From Flavobacteriaceae bacterium (lineage in GTDB: Bacteria; Bacteroidota; Bacteroidia; Flavobacteriales; Flavobacteriaceae), in the NCBI GenBank assembly GCA_021647405.1, contig JAKIUU010000013.1, forward strand, positions 1 to 64,000: a stretch of 64,000 nucleotides of DNA, in the 5' to 3' direction. Every line of letters begins with the position of its first letter. Within the stretch, counting starts at the first letter, position 1. Positions 9,792-18,223 of this stretch are shown here, piece after piece. The position numbers were made by a program, and so were the translations under genes. The notes beneath the pieces were generated by a model that did not search any database, was not told where the DNA came from, and worked only from the letters and a program-made list of their open reading frames with translations.

Positions 9792-10130
9792 TTATTTTAA
9801 AGTTTTGCCGCCTTTTTCGCCTGTTCTTATTCTGTATGATTCTTCCATGTTTGAAACGAATATTTTGCCATCACCAACTTCTCCTGTAAATGCATTTTTT
9901 AATATGGCTTGGATGGTTAATTCTTCAAAATCATCGTTTACGATAATAGAAAGGTACCTGCGTTGGATATCGCTTGTGCTGTAGGAAACGCCTCTGTAAA
10001 CATGCCCTTCCTTTTCATTGCCAACACCTGTTACATCCCAGTAGGAAAAGAAATTGACACCAACATCGTGTAAGGCATCTTTTACGGCGCGGTATTTTGA
10101 TCTTCTGATAATTGCTTCAATTTTTTTCAT
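9792..10130 (-). CDS. PII-type nitrogen regulatory protein, first paralogue
   Basis: PII proteins sense ATP/ADP and 2-oxoglutarate and in the GlnK branch plug Amt channels. The 112-residue chain has the hallmark TGEVGDGKIFV (about 82-92) and C-terminal RIRTGEKG. The T-loop reads VGNEKEGHVYRGVSYSTSD. Tyr50 aligns with the uridylylated Tyr51 of enteric PII, but residue 39, a Gln that contacts 2-oxoglutarate in characterised PII proteins, is Glu here, and Lys58 is Arg. That suggests altered effector binding. The gene is immediately upstream of and translationally adjacent to an amt gene, the classic glnK-amtB pairing. Confidence 0.93.
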   Translation of the reverse strand: MKKIEAIIRRSKYRAVKDALHDVGVNFFSYWDVTGVGNEKEGHVYRGVSYSTSDIQRRYLSIIVNDDFEELTIQAILKNAFTGEVGDGKIFVSNMEESYRIRTGEKGGKTLK

Positions 10131-10200
10131 AACAATGGTTTAAATAATTATAAGGATTGGTTTTAAAAACGACAAATTTATAAAAAACATATAAAAATAA

Positions 10201-10237
10201 GGGGTATAATCCTATAAAAGTATATAAAAAATACTTA
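10201..10237. promoter_or_regulatory. AT-rich candidate operator/promoter upstream of PII-amt unit 1
   Basis: The 211-bp gap between the two PII-amt units contains GGGGTATAA (10201-10209), then AAAAGTATA (10216-10224) facing ATACTT (10231-10236). GGGGTA and AAAAGTATA also occur upstream of the porin-led unit (12769-12846). I infer a shared regulatory site; no known consensus is claimed. Confidence 0.3.
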
Positions 10238-10274
10238 CACCCTATAAAACAAGTGGGTATGTATGTAAAAATAT

Positions 10275-10308
10275 AAAATCTGCATATTTTTAAAAATATG
10301 CAGATTTT
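10275..10308 (-). terminator. Perfect 34-bp palindrome, putative terminator after second amt
   Basis: The two 17-nt halves, 10275-10291 and 10292-10308, are exact reverse complements; the arms end in a T-run in either direction. It sits 34 nt past the amt stop at 10342 and separates the two PII-amt units. Confidence 0.7.
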
Positions 10309-10341
10309 AACTGTGAAATGTTTGTTGAGAAATTTAAATAT

Positions 10342-11553
10342 TTAGTTTGATCTAAAATCAGGATAAGCTTCCATGCCGTGTTCGTGGATGTCAAGACCTT
10401 CAATTTCTTCTTTTTCAGAAACTCTCAATCCAATTGTTTTCTTAAGAACAAATAAAACAATAAAAGAAATGGCAATTACCCATGCCGCAATACTAAATAC
10501 ACCTATGGCCTGAATACCAAGTTGTTTAAATCCGCCGCCGTAAAATAAGCCGCCATCAAGTGCAAATAGCCCCACAAGTAAAGTGCCTAAAGCGCCCACA
10601 ACACCGTGTACAGAAATAGCACCAACAGGATCATCAACTTTTAATTTTTTATCAATAAATTCTATTGAGAAAACAACGGTTATGCCAGATAGCAATCCTA
10701 TTATCGCTGATGCCCCTGGACTAACTGCGGCACATCCGGCTGTAATACCAACCAAACCTGCTAGTGCGCCGTTCATGGTCATAGAAAAATCGGGTTTGCC
10801 ATATTTAAACCAGGTGAGTAGTAATGCGGCAATTGTTCCTGCGGCTGCTGAAAGGTTTGTTGTAATTAAAATTCCTGCAACATGATTTGCGCTGTCACCC
10901 GAAATAGCTAGTTCGGAGCCGCCATTAAATCCAAACCATCCAAACCATAATATTAAAACGCCAAGTGCGCCATACATCATATTATGACCGGGAATGGCAT
11001 TCGATTTTCCTTTAGTGTATTTCCCAATCCGAGGACCTACTAAGAATGCAGCTACAAGGGCTGCCCATCCACCAACTGAATGCACTACCGTTGAACCAGC
11101 AAAGTCAATAAAGCCTAAGTTGGTTAACCAGCCGTCACCTTGCCAAACCCAATGGCCTGAGATGGGATAAATAACAGTTGTCATTATGGCTGAAAATATA
11201 AGGTAGGTTGAAAATTTAGTTCTTTCGGCAATGGCGCCAGAAACAATCGTTGCTGCTGTAGCACAAAAAACAGTTTGAAAAAATAAGTTGTGCATGTCGG
11301 CTGTATCGTTGTAAAAAAGCGAAGGCATGCCAATAAAATTTCCAATTGATTTTCCGTACATTAAGGTGTAGCCAATGGCCCAAAAGGCTAAAGATCCTAT
11401 GGCGAGGTCCATAATGTTTTTCATTATTATATTGATCGTGTTTTTTGATCGTGTGAATCCGGTTTCTACTAAGGTAAAACCTGCTTGCATAAAGAACACC
11501 AATATGCCTGCAATTATTATCCACATTAAATCTAGTACTGCGTTAGTTTCCAT
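10342..11553 (-). CDS. amt: Ammonium transporter (Amt family), second paralogue
   Basis: This 403-residue membrane channel shows the same signatures as its neighbour: DFAGSTVVHSVGGWAAL and DDPVGAISVHGVVGALG carry the twin pore histidines, and LWFGWFGFNGGS the conserved Asn-Gly-Gly. The last residues, EEIEGLDIHEHGMEAYPDF, are nearly identical to those of the first paralogue, while the periplasmic loops differ. It lies 28 nt after the second PII gene. Two Amt proteins in one block could differ in affinity; that is inference. Confidence 0.95.
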   Translation of the reverse strand: METNAVLDLMWIIIAGILVFFMQAGFTLVETGFTRSKNTINIIMKNIMDLAIGSLAFWAIGYTLMYGKSIGNFIGMPSLFYNDTADMHNLFFQTVFCATAATIVSGAIAERTKFSTYLIFSAIMTTVIYPISGHWVWQGDGWLTNLGFIDFAGSTVVHSVGGWAALVAAFLVGPRIGKYTKGKSNAIPGHNMMYGALGVLILWFGWFGFNGGSELAISGDSANHVAGILITTNLSAAAGTIAALLLTWFKYGKPDFSMTMNGALAGLVGITAGCAAVSPGASAIIGLLSGITVVFSIEFIDKKLKVDDPVGAISVHGVVGALGTLLVGLFALDGGLFYGGGFKQLGIQAIGVFSIAAWVIAISFIVLFVLKKTIGLRVSEKEEIEGLDIHEHGMEAYPDFRSN

Positions 11554-11581
11554 ATTAATTATTTTTAGTATTTAGTTGGTT

Positions 11582-11920
11582 TTAGTTTAAAGTGTCGCTG
11601 CCTTTTTCGCCTGTTCTGATTCTGTATGACTCATTGATATCTGAGATAAATATTTTACCATCGCCAATTTCGCCTGTAGCTGCGGCGTTTAAAATGACTT
11701 TTATAGTAGCTTCTTCAAAATCATCGTTTACGATAATAGAAAGATGCCTGCGCTGTATGTCGCTTGTACTGTAGGTAACGCCTCTGTAAACATGCCCTTC
11801 TTTTTCGTTGCCAACGCCTGTTACGTCCCAGTAGGAGAAAAATTTAACACCAATTTCATGGAGTGCTTCTTTTAAAGTTCGGTATTTTGATCTTCTAATA
11901 ATTGCTTCAATTTTTTTCAT
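11582..11920 (-). CDS. PII-type nitrogen regulatory protein, second paralogue
   Basis: This 112-residue PII is close to the one at 9792-10130, sharing MKKIEAIIRRSKYR, the T-loop VGNEKEGHVYRGV and the TGEIGDGKIF and RIRTGEKG nucleotide-binding motifs. It also carries Glu instead of Gln at position 39. It lies 28 nt upstream of the second amt and 13 nt downstream of the TorF-type porin, so porin, PII and Amt probably form one transcript. Differences are concentrated near residues 70-95, outside the T-loop. Confidence 0.93.
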   Translation of the reverse strand: MKKIEAIIRRSKYRTLKEALHEIGVKFFSYWDVTGVGNEKEGHVYRGVTYSTSDIQRRHLSIIVNDDFEEATIKVILNAAATGEIGDGKIFISDINESYRIRTGEKGSDTLN

Positions 11921-11933
11921 GATAGGTTATGGT

Positions 11934-12641
11934 TTAGAGTGAGAATCCGAATGTGATAAAAATATTCCCTTGATCGGGATTGAAAATAAGGGCGGTATTT
12001 ATAGGCAGACTATAAGTGCTGCTCAGTTTGATATTTTTCGAAGCGCTTAAACCAAGATTAATTAAGCCAGAGCCACTGGTTAAATAGTAGCCCCCTTTGT
12101 CGCCTACAACACCACCTGCAAAGAGACTGTAATCTACCTCATTTACAGTTTTAGAATAGTTCAATTCTAAATAAGTAGAATAGGATTGTTTTGTGCCGTT
12201 TTTATCGGCTCCAGCAAAATTGGTAGCTAATGTGAAACCAATAGGCGAATCTTCGCTGGCATAGGCTAAGGTAAACTCATAAACATGCCCAGTACCATTT
12301 TTATAAGTAAAATAACTACTTTGTGTGCCTTCTTCTGGAAAGAAATAGTCTGTTATTGTAAACGATAAATTATCAGATGGGGCATAGGTTACGTATAAAT
12401 CGGTCTCTTGAAATTGATTGATACCTCCTAAAGAATAGGCTGCCCATGCTGCAAATGTAAATTTACCAGAACTTACTTCTAAATAGGGTTGGGCACTGGC
12501 ACTATTGCCTCCAAACTGAATACCACGCCAAATGTAACGCGATTGGAAGTCGGCACCAAAATCTAAACTGGTTTTGGAGGTTTCTTGAGTAAAACCTATT
12601 AGGTTGCTCAGTAATAATGTTGCAAAAATAATTTTTTTCAT
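11934..12641 (-). CDS. TorF-family putative porin
   Basis: The 235-residue product has a signal peptide (MKKIIFATLLLSNLIGFTQ) and a beta-barrel pattern of alternating hydrophobic strands ending in an aromatic-rich terminus (NIFITFGFSL). The N-terminal DFGADFQSRYIWRGIQFGG is typical of the TorF/Gcw_chp family. Co-transcription with PII and Amt suggests that it helps ammonium or another nitrogen solute cross the outer membrane, as inferred for similar clusters. The channel specificity is not known. Confidence 0.8.
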   Translation of the reverse strand: MKKIIFATLLLSNLIGFTQETSKTSLDFGADFQSRYIWRGIQFGGNSASAQPYLEVSSGKFTFAAWAAYSLGGINQFQETDLYVTYAPSDNLSFTITDYFFPEEGTQSSYFTYKNGTGHVYEFTLAYASEDSPIGFTLATNFAGADKNGTKQSYSTYLELNYSKTVNEVDYSLFAGGVVGDKGGYYLTSGSGLINLGLSASKNIKLSSTYSLPINTALIFNPDQGNIFITFGFSL

Positions 12642-12768
12642 AGTCAGTTTTTTTAATTAATAATTAGGTTTTAACTTTAAGCGGGCAAATATATTTATTA
12701 TTTTATTAAAAACAAGGGGGTGCTGCTTTAAAAAGCATTAAAAAATAACTATTGTATCAAAAAAAGAA

Positions 12769-12846
12769 GGGGTAAAATGTAAAAAGTATAATAAAAGTAA
12801 ATATAATATGTAAAAAATATGGGGTATTGATAAAATATATACTTTT
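12769..12846. promoter_or_regulatory. AT-rich candidate regulatory region upstream of porin-PII-amt unit
   Basis: In the roughly 300-bp gap, GGGGTA occurs at 12769-12774 and 12821-12826. AAAAGTATA (12782-12790) faces TATACTTTT (12838-12846) in inverted orientation. The same words recur before the other PII-amt unit. The remainder of the gap is featureless AT-rich DNA plus the terminator at 12892. Confidence 0.3.
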
Positions 12847-12891
12847 ATTTAAGATTCTTATAAATATGCATTTTATTAAAAAAAAATAAAA

Positions 12892-12918
12892 AAAGTCCAT
12901 CCTTTAGGGATGGACTTT
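12892..12918 (-). terminator. Rho-independent terminator of acyl-CoA dehydrogenase gene
   Basis: The perfect 11-bp stem aaagtccatcc / ggatggacttt with a 5-nt loop is followed on the minus strand by a T-rich run. It lies 26 nt past the stop codon at 12945. Confidence 0.88.
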
Positions 12919-12944
12919 CGTTAAAAAAGATGTTTTACTTGAAA

Positions 12945-14087
12945 TTAGCCTTTTAGGACACCTCTGGATATGACAATTTTTTGAATTTCGGAAGTGCCCT
13001 CATAAATTTGTGTAATTTTAGCATCGCGCATCAAGCGTTCTACATGGTATTCTTTCACAAAACCATAACCACCGTGAATTTGAACAGCTTCTATTGTAAC
13101 ATTCATAGCTGTTTCGGCTGCGTGCAATTTGGCCATGGCACTGGCCATATCATAATTATTGCCTTGGTCTTTATCCCAAGCGGCTTTCATACACATGTGT
13201 CGCGCCGCCTCAATTTGTGTGGCCATATCGGCCAATTTAAAAGCAATGGCTTGGTGTCGGCTTATTTCTTTACCAAAAGCTTTGCGCTCTTTTGAATATT
13301 TCAAGGCCAATTCGTAGGCGCCTGAAGCTATGCCGAGTGCTTGAGCCGCAATACCGATACGGCCTCCCGACAGTGTTTTCATAGCAAAAGAAAAACCAAA
13401 ACCATCAGCGCCAATGCGGTTTTCTTTAGGCACTTTAACATCGTTAAACATAAGTGAATGTGTATCGGAGCCACGAATACCGAGTTTATTTTCTTTGGGG
13501 CCTACCACAAAACCTTCCATGTCCTTTTCTACAATAAGGGCATTAATACCGTGGTGTCCTTTTTCGGGATGTGTTTGGGCTATAATCAAATAAACACTGG
13601 CATTGCCACCGTTTGTTATCCAGTTTTTTGTACCGTTTACAAGGTAATGGTCTCCTTTGTCAATAGCAGTTGTTCTTTGCGAAGTGGCATCGCTACCTGC
13701 TTCGGGTTCACTTAAACAAAAGGCGCCTATAATTTTGCCGGTAGCTAAGGGTACTAAATATTTTTGTTTTTGGGCTTCGGTACCGTATTTTTCGAGCCCC
13801 CAACATACCAAAGAGTTGTTTACAGACACCACTACAGAGGCCGAAGCATCAATTTTAGAGAGTTCTTCCATAGCCAACACATACGCTATGGTATCCATAC
13901 CACCACCACCGTATTTAGGATCTACCATCATACCGAGGAACCCGAGTTCCCCCATTTTTTTGACTTGTTCGGCTGGAAATTGTTGTTTTTCGTCGCGTTC
14001 TATCACGCCAGGTAACAATTCGGTTTGGGCAAAATCACGTGCGGCATCGCGAATCATAATATGTTCTTCGGTAAGGCTAAAATCCAT
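12945..14087 (-). CDS. Acyl-CoA dehydrogenase (short-chain/butyryl type)
   Basis: This FAD enzyme carries out the first dehydrogenation of acyl-CoA in fatty-acid or branched-chain amino-acid breakdown. At 380 residues it has the usual length. CLSEPEAGSDA and WITNGG (about 124-160) are the flavin/substrate-binding signatures. The C-terminal QIYEGTSEIQKIVISR contains the catalytic Glu in the short-chain position. It is monocistronic, with its own terminator and a TACATTTG -7 element at 14123-14116. Exact chain-length preference is not readable. Confidence 0.92.
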   Translation of the reverse strand: MDFSLTEEHIMIRDAARDFAQTELLPGVIERDEKQQFPAEQVKKMGELGFLGMMVDPKYGGGGMDTIAYVLAMEELSKIDASASVVVSVNNSLVCWGLEKYGTEAQKQKYLVPLATGKIIGAFCLSEPEAGSDATSQRTTAIDKGDHYLVNGTKNWITNGGNASVYLIIAQTHPEKGHHGINALIVEKDMEGFVVGPKENKLGIRGSDTHSLMFNDVKVPKENRIGADGFGFSFAMKTLSGGRIGIAAQALGIASGAYELALKYSKERKAFGKEISRHQAIAFKLADMATQIEAARHMCMKAAWDKDQGNNYDMASAMAKLHAAETAMNVTIEAVQIHGGYGFVKEYHVERLMRDAKITQIYEGTSEIQKIVISRGVLKG

Positions 14088-14115
14088 AATAATAAATTAA
14101 ATTTTATTGGGAGTT

Positions 14116-14123
14116 CAAATGTA
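14116..14123 (-). promoter_or_regulatory. -7 element (TACATTTG) for acyl-CoA dehydrogenase gene
   Basis: The minus strand reads TACATTTG, matching the Bacteroidota TANNTTTG element, 29 nt before the start codon. I could not find a good TTTG -33 box at standard spacing. Confidence 0.45.
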
Positions 14124-14161
14124 CTAAAAATATCAAAATACTATTGTATTTTTACAGAATT

Positions 14162-15217
14162 ATGACACAGAAAATTTACCGTGCTATTGGCGTGATGAGT
14201 GGGACTTCTTTAGACGGAATAGATTTAGCATATGTTAAATTTATTTCTAATAAGGTTTATGAATTTGAAATATTAGAAGCAGAAACGCTTAAATATTCAG
14301 AATATTGGAAAGAAACCTTGCAAACGGCATTTACCAAAAACAAGGGTAATTACAGCGATTTATCGGTTGAATACGGCCATTATTTAGGACATAAGATAAA
14401 GGCCTTTACAGAGAAAAATAACATACAAAACATCGATTTTGTCGCTTCGCATGGCCATACTATTTTTCATAGACCCGAGCGTGGTTTTACACTTCAAATT
14501 GGCGATGGCAAATCAATTGCTAAAATAACGGGTCATAAAGTTATTTGCGATTTTAGAAGCCAAGATGTTAAACTTGGTGGGCAAGGGGCGCCGTTGGTAC
14601 CTGTTGGTGATGCGCTTTTGTTTTCAGATTATGATTATTGTCTCAATCTGGGCGGATTTTCTAATATTTCATTCAACGAAACTGGTATAAGAAAAGCCTA
14701 TGATATTTGTCCGGTTAATATTGTGTTAAACGCTTTGGTTAAACCTTTGGGGCTTGATTATGACGATGGCGGTAAACTGGCTGCCAAAGGACAGTTAAAC
14801 AAACAATTACTATCTGATTTAAATGGGCTTAATTTTTATAACAGTACAAACCCAAAATCTTTGGGTTATGAATTTGTGGTAGAGGTAATCAATCCTATTT
14901 TAAAAGCTTATAAATTACCTGTGGTTGATTTATTGCGCACTTTTACAGAACACATAGCGCAACAAATAGCTTCAAAATTACAAACCAAAGGTCAAGTTTT
15001 AGTAACAGGAGGTGGGGCTTATAATACTTATTTGATAACGCGATTAAAAGCCTTGTGTGAATGTAAAATTATTATTCCCTCTAATAAAATAATTGATTTT
15101 AAAGAGGCCCTTATTTTTGCTTTTTTAGGACTGCGTCGCCTAGAAAACAAAGTCAATTGTTTAAAAAGTGTGACGGGGGCTAGTAAAGACCATGTTAGTG
15201 GAGAGGTTTGGGGCTAA
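14162..15217 (+). CDS. anmK: Anhydro-N-acetylmuramic acid kinase
   Basis: AnmK hydrolyses and phosphorylates 1,6-anhydroMurNAc to MurNAc-6-phosphate in cell-wall recycling. The N-terminal GVMSGTSLDGIDLA is the family signature and phosphate loop. Catalytic-region motifs GGQGAPLVP (about 138) and LGGFSNIS (about 160), and the late VTGGGAYN, are all present. The ATG at 14162 (MTQKIYRAIG) is chosen over an upstream TTG. It is divergent from the dehydrogenase. A minus-strand accessory islet begins right after it. Confidence 0.95.
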   Translation: MTQKIYRAIGVMSGTSLDGIDLAYVKFISNKVYEFEILEAETLKYSEYWKETLQTAFTKNKGNYSDLSVEYGHYLGHKIKAFTEKNNIQNIDFVASHGHTIFHRPERGFTLQIGDGKSIAKITGHKVICDFRSQDVKLGGQGAPLVPVGDALLFSDYDYCLNLGGFSNISFNETGIRKAYDICPVNIVLNALVKPLGLDYDDGGKLAAKGQLNKQLLSDLNGLNFYNSTNPKSLGYEFVVEVINPILKAYKLPVVDLLRTFTEHIAQQIASKLQTKGQVLVTGGGAYNTYLITRLKALCECKIIIPSNKIIDFKEALIFAFLGLRRLENKVNCLKSVTGASKDHVSGEVWG

Positions 15218-15250
15218 AGGTAAAAGGTGTAAAGAGAAAAGTAAAAAAGC

Positions 15251-16510
15251 TTATTCAATTTTTATTTTAGGTCTGTTTTTTTCTACTTCGTTTATGAGTG
15301 CTTTTTTTACATCATTTTTTTTTGCATAAATAGGGAAGTTGTCAATTATTGTTTTAATCCTCCTTATTATTTCTTTTCTTTTTTTGATATTATACTTCTC
15401 TCCAATTACTAATAAATCAATATAATTAATATTTACTCTTTTATTATTAACTCTCATATTATGCCCATTAACCCACTCATTTGAACTATTATAAGAATAA
15501 CAAAGATCGAAAGCAGGAGATAATGACCACTCTCCTGATTGATTCATCATGAACGAAAAATTTTTAGTATGATCATCACAGTTATGTGCTAAAACATTAA
15601 ATACCATCCGTTTAAATATTTCTATCATTGAATCTTGTCCTAATCCTAATTTGCGTGCAGTAGTAAAATAATGGTCGTATGAATATTCGCCTATTTTATT
15701 ATAGTCGATTCCAAGTATGCCACAAAGGGAATGGATGTGTATTTTTTCACCATTTTGATTGCAATCAAACCGCTTTGTTAGAAAATGAATTTTATTATAT
15801 AATTGGCATTCAGCCATATTGATTTCACACTTTTTTGCCATTTGCGCATACGTATATTCTAACCTTCCGAACCCACTAGGTTCTCTTAGTTTATCTTCAT
15901 TAGCACCATCAATTTTAATTAGATAATATTCATATTCTTTGCCTTGATTAATTTGACCTGATTTTATTGTTCCATCTATTTTATTTATAGCTATTAATGC
16001 TTTAGCTCTAGCGCCGCCCGCAGATGTTCCAATATGAAGAATTTGCAATAATGCTTTTTTATCTTCAAGGTTCGTATTAAGAACTTCTTTGCCTTTAGAG
16101 GCAAGGATAGATATTTTTTCAATTTCTTGTAGGGTTATCGCATCATTACTTTGATTGGTTTTAGTGGCTGGTCTAAATTCTAAAGCGCCCATTCCTCGAG
16201 ATCCAATGTATTGTAGTTTAACAAATATGTCAATATCTTTTTCTGTTAATCCTTTTTCATTAAAATAAGTTTTAAGAAGATTGTTTCCAAAACGATCAGG
16301 TAAGGAATCATAAATTACACCTGGAATACTTCCAGTTTCTTTCCAATCGGGTTCATTGAGAAATACCTCTTTCCCATCAACTGGTAGATTGATTGGAGAT
16401 ATGTCTAAACCCAATTTTTTAAAATTTGAATCATATTGGAATGCAATGCCCTGATTTGTTTTGACAAGCGCTCCAACATAATGATTCCATAAATAAACAT
16501 TTATTCCCAT
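15251..16510 (-). CDS. hipA: HipA-family serine/threonine kinase toxin
   Basis: HipA toxins are protein kinases; the best-studied one inactivates glutamyl-tRNA synthetase and causes growth arrest. The 419-residue protein has the N-terminal coupling subdomain, a Gly-rich loop GTSAGGARAKAL, the catalytic motif HNCDDHTKNFSFM and the metal-binding LSPAFDLCYS, so it looks intact. It begins immediately after the stop of the antitoxin gene (TAAATG junction), typical of hipBA. The target in this organism is unknown. Confidence 0.93.
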   Translation of the reverse strand: MGINVYLWNHYVGALVKTNQGIAFQYDSNFKKLGLDISPINLPVDGKEVFLNEPDWKETGSIPGVIYDSLPDRFGNNLLKTYFNEKGLTEKDIDIFVKLQYIGSRGMGALEFRPATKTNQSNDAITLQEIEKISILASKGKEVLNTNLEDKKALLQILHIGTSAGGARAKALIAINKIDGTIKSGQINQGKEYEYYLIKIDGANEDKLREPSGFGRLEYTYAQMAKKCEINMAECQLYNKIHFLTKRFDCNQNGEKIHIHSLCGILGIDYNKIGEYSYDHYFTTARKLGLGQDSMIEIFKRMVFNVLAHNCDDHTKNFSFMMNQSGEWSLSPAFDLCYSYNSSNEWVNGHNMRVNNKRVNINYIDLLVIGEKYNIKKRKEIIRRIKTIIDNFPIYAKKNDVKKALINEVEKNRPKIKIE

Positions 16511-16813
16511 TTATTCCCTCACTCTTTTCCTTTTGTTTTTTTCTATTTTCATCATTTTAATGGGGCTAATTGTAGGTAATTGTGGGATAAGTTCGTTAAG
16601 ATTATTAATTAGCTTTAACACCCGAAGTATTTCAATCAAAGTTTTGAGAGAAATATTTTTTTCACCTCGTTCAAACCCTATAATAGTTCTAATACTTACA
16701 CCACTTTTTTGTGATAATTTTTTTGAAGATAGATTTTGGTTAAGGCGGTGTTCCCTTAATTTCTTACCGAGATCTGCTAGTATATCTTGATTTAATAATA
16801 TATCGTATTTCAT
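16511..16813 (-). CDS. hipB: HipB-like XRE-family antitoxin
   Basis: The 100-residue protein carries a helix-turn-helix at about residues 15-70 (LREHRLNQNLSSKKLSQKSGVS then IRTIIGFERGEKNISL), typical of XRE repressors. It abuts hipA, and candidate operators lie right upstream. The expected role is to bind and neutralise HipA and repress the operon. The Lys/Arg-rich tail (MKMMKIEKNKRKRVRE) is longer than in many HipB proteins. Confidence 0.9.
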   Translation of the reverse strand: MKYDILLNQDILADLGKKLREHRLNQNLSSKKLSQKSGVSIRTIIGFERGEKNISLKTLIEILRVLKLINNLNELIPQLPTISPIKMMKIEKNKRKRVRE

Positions 16814-16817
16814 GAAT

Positions 16818-16865
16818 TATATTGCTTGTTATGGCAAATATAATGCTTTTCAGGCAATATATTGC
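16818..16865. promoter_or_regulatory. Candidate HipB operators
   Basis: Two inverted repeats precede hipB. TATATTGC (16818-16825) faces GCAAATATA (16834-16842) across 8 nt. A perfect 12-bp palindrome GCAATATATTGC occupies 16854-16865. The shared half-site TTGC/GCAA and the 8-nt gap resemble the geometry of HipB operators in other species, though the bases differ. Confidence 0.6.
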
Positions 16866-17030
16866 GTTTTTTGATATTTAAAAAAAATGATTTCTACCTT
16901 ATCATATTCAAACAAGTGATGTCTTAACAAGTAGAAAATAAAATTGTAACTTTTTACAGATTGTAAATCCGCGTTATTGGAACCATAGTTCTGGAGAAAT
17001 ATTTTTAGCGTGATGAATTATTACTAAGTA

Positions 17031-17192
17031 TTAATATGTTGTATTAAAAATACGCTGAATCATAAGTATTGCTTTTCTCAAAAGTAGTCCAATTTTGAAA
17101 GATTCAAAATCTCTGTCAAGTTGGTTTCTTCTTTCAGTTCCTTTTTTACCGTAAACGGTATTTTTTATTTCTTTCCAAGTTTTAGTTTCCAT
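17031..17192 (-). pseudogene. Truncated HigA-like XRE antitoxin remnant
   Basis: From ATG 17192 the frame reads METKTWKEIKNTVYGKKG, then TERRNQLDRDFESFKIGLLLRKA, which I recognise as the N-terminus of Bacteroidota HigA-like antitoxins. The helix-turn-helix that should follow is gone; the frame instead ends ILMIQRIFNTTY. No RelE/HigB toxin gene precedes it. I infer a decayed toxin-antitoxin system. The 16866-17030 stretch beyond shows nothing recognisable. Confidence 0.6.
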
Positions 17193-17245
17193 TGTTCTTA
17201 ACAATATTTCTTTACTTTTATAAGTTGTTATGCACTGGCAAATCA

Positions 17246-18097
17246 TTATTGTTTGTAAGTTAATAACATTGGAGTTGAAATTCCGCCATATTTTTTCCAT
17301 TTCGCTTGAGCTCCGTACTTATAATAATGTGTTGAACTAATTGATGGAATTATTATAGGTAAACTCAATTTATTTCCATCTTTAGATGTGTTAATCCATT
17401 CAACGGTGATTATTATATCTTGTTTTATTTTTAAATTATAATCTATTAAGTTTACCTTAATCCAGCCCTTAAAATAATTATCAACATTTACTAAAATGTT
17501 TGAATCGTTCAATTTATTTCCAGGTCTTTTATTTTCAATAGAGTAAATATTTAATCTAAACTTTAAGTTTTTAAAATTACTTTCTATTAAATAGAATTGA
17601 AAATTTTCAAGAATACTTGCCTTTCTACTTCCTAGTGAAAATTTTCTTCCAATTTCAGAGCCTAAATTTAAATTTTTTATACTTGGTATAGCAAAGTATA
17701 CTTTATTTTTAGAGTTTATTCTTTTCTTCCCTTGTGTATATGTTTTAAGTTTTCTTGAAGTTATGGTTATTTCTTTTAATTTTTCTGTATTATCTTCTAA
17801 AGATATCTTAATCTCATTTGACTTACCGTTCAATAAATCTTTAATTAAAAATTCTTTTGACTTATATCCTAAACAGGATATTTTTAATGTGTCTTGTATA
17901 TAATAGTTGTTAATATTTAATGAAAATTCTCCATTTTCATTTGAGACAGTTCCTAATGGTTTATTCAATATTCCAATGTTAGCGTATGTAATTGGGTTAT
18001 TAGAGTTATAAATTATAACTCATTTTAAATCAGTCCCTTGTGAATATAAAAAAACAAAATTTAGACTTGTTATAATTATTAATAAAATCTTCTTCAT
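17246..18097 (-). pseudogene. Carboxypeptidase-regulatory-like domain protein, interrupted by in-frame TGA
   Basis: ATG 18097 opens a signal peptide (MKKILLIIITSLNFVFLYSQ). Codon 26 is TGA (18022-18020). The same frame then continues without interruption for 258 codons: VIIYNSNNPITYANIGI, NKPLGTVSNENGEF and so on. The junction DLK-stop-VIIYNSNNPITYAN matches the start of a CarboxypepD_reg-like domain, where Gly is usual at the stop position, so a GGA to TGA change is the simplest explanation. The rest of the domain shows LKISCLGYKSKEF and a long beta-rich C-terminal part of unknown function. It overlaps the antitoxin remnant region downstream. Confidence 0.7.
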
Positions 18098-18223
18098 AAA
18101 ATATTTTTTGAAATCCGTTTACACATAACTCATTTTATCCTAACAAATGATAACTATTTATCAGTTTAAATGGCGTTTGTTTAACAACTAAAATCAGCAC
18201 TTTGAACACAGTGGATAGATGTG

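Noticed and set aside
17193..17300. Upstream extension of the antitoxin remnant (MEKIWRNF...)
   Set aside because: It overlaps the 3' end of the carboxypeptidase-regulatory-like frame, and the similarity begins only at METKTW.
17246..18097. Recoding of TGA as Trp or selenocysteine in the carboxypeptidase-regulatory-like gene
   Set aside because: TGA serves as a normal stop elsewhere (for example trpL), no selenocysteine machinery or SECIS-like hairpin is visible, and Gly fits the position better.
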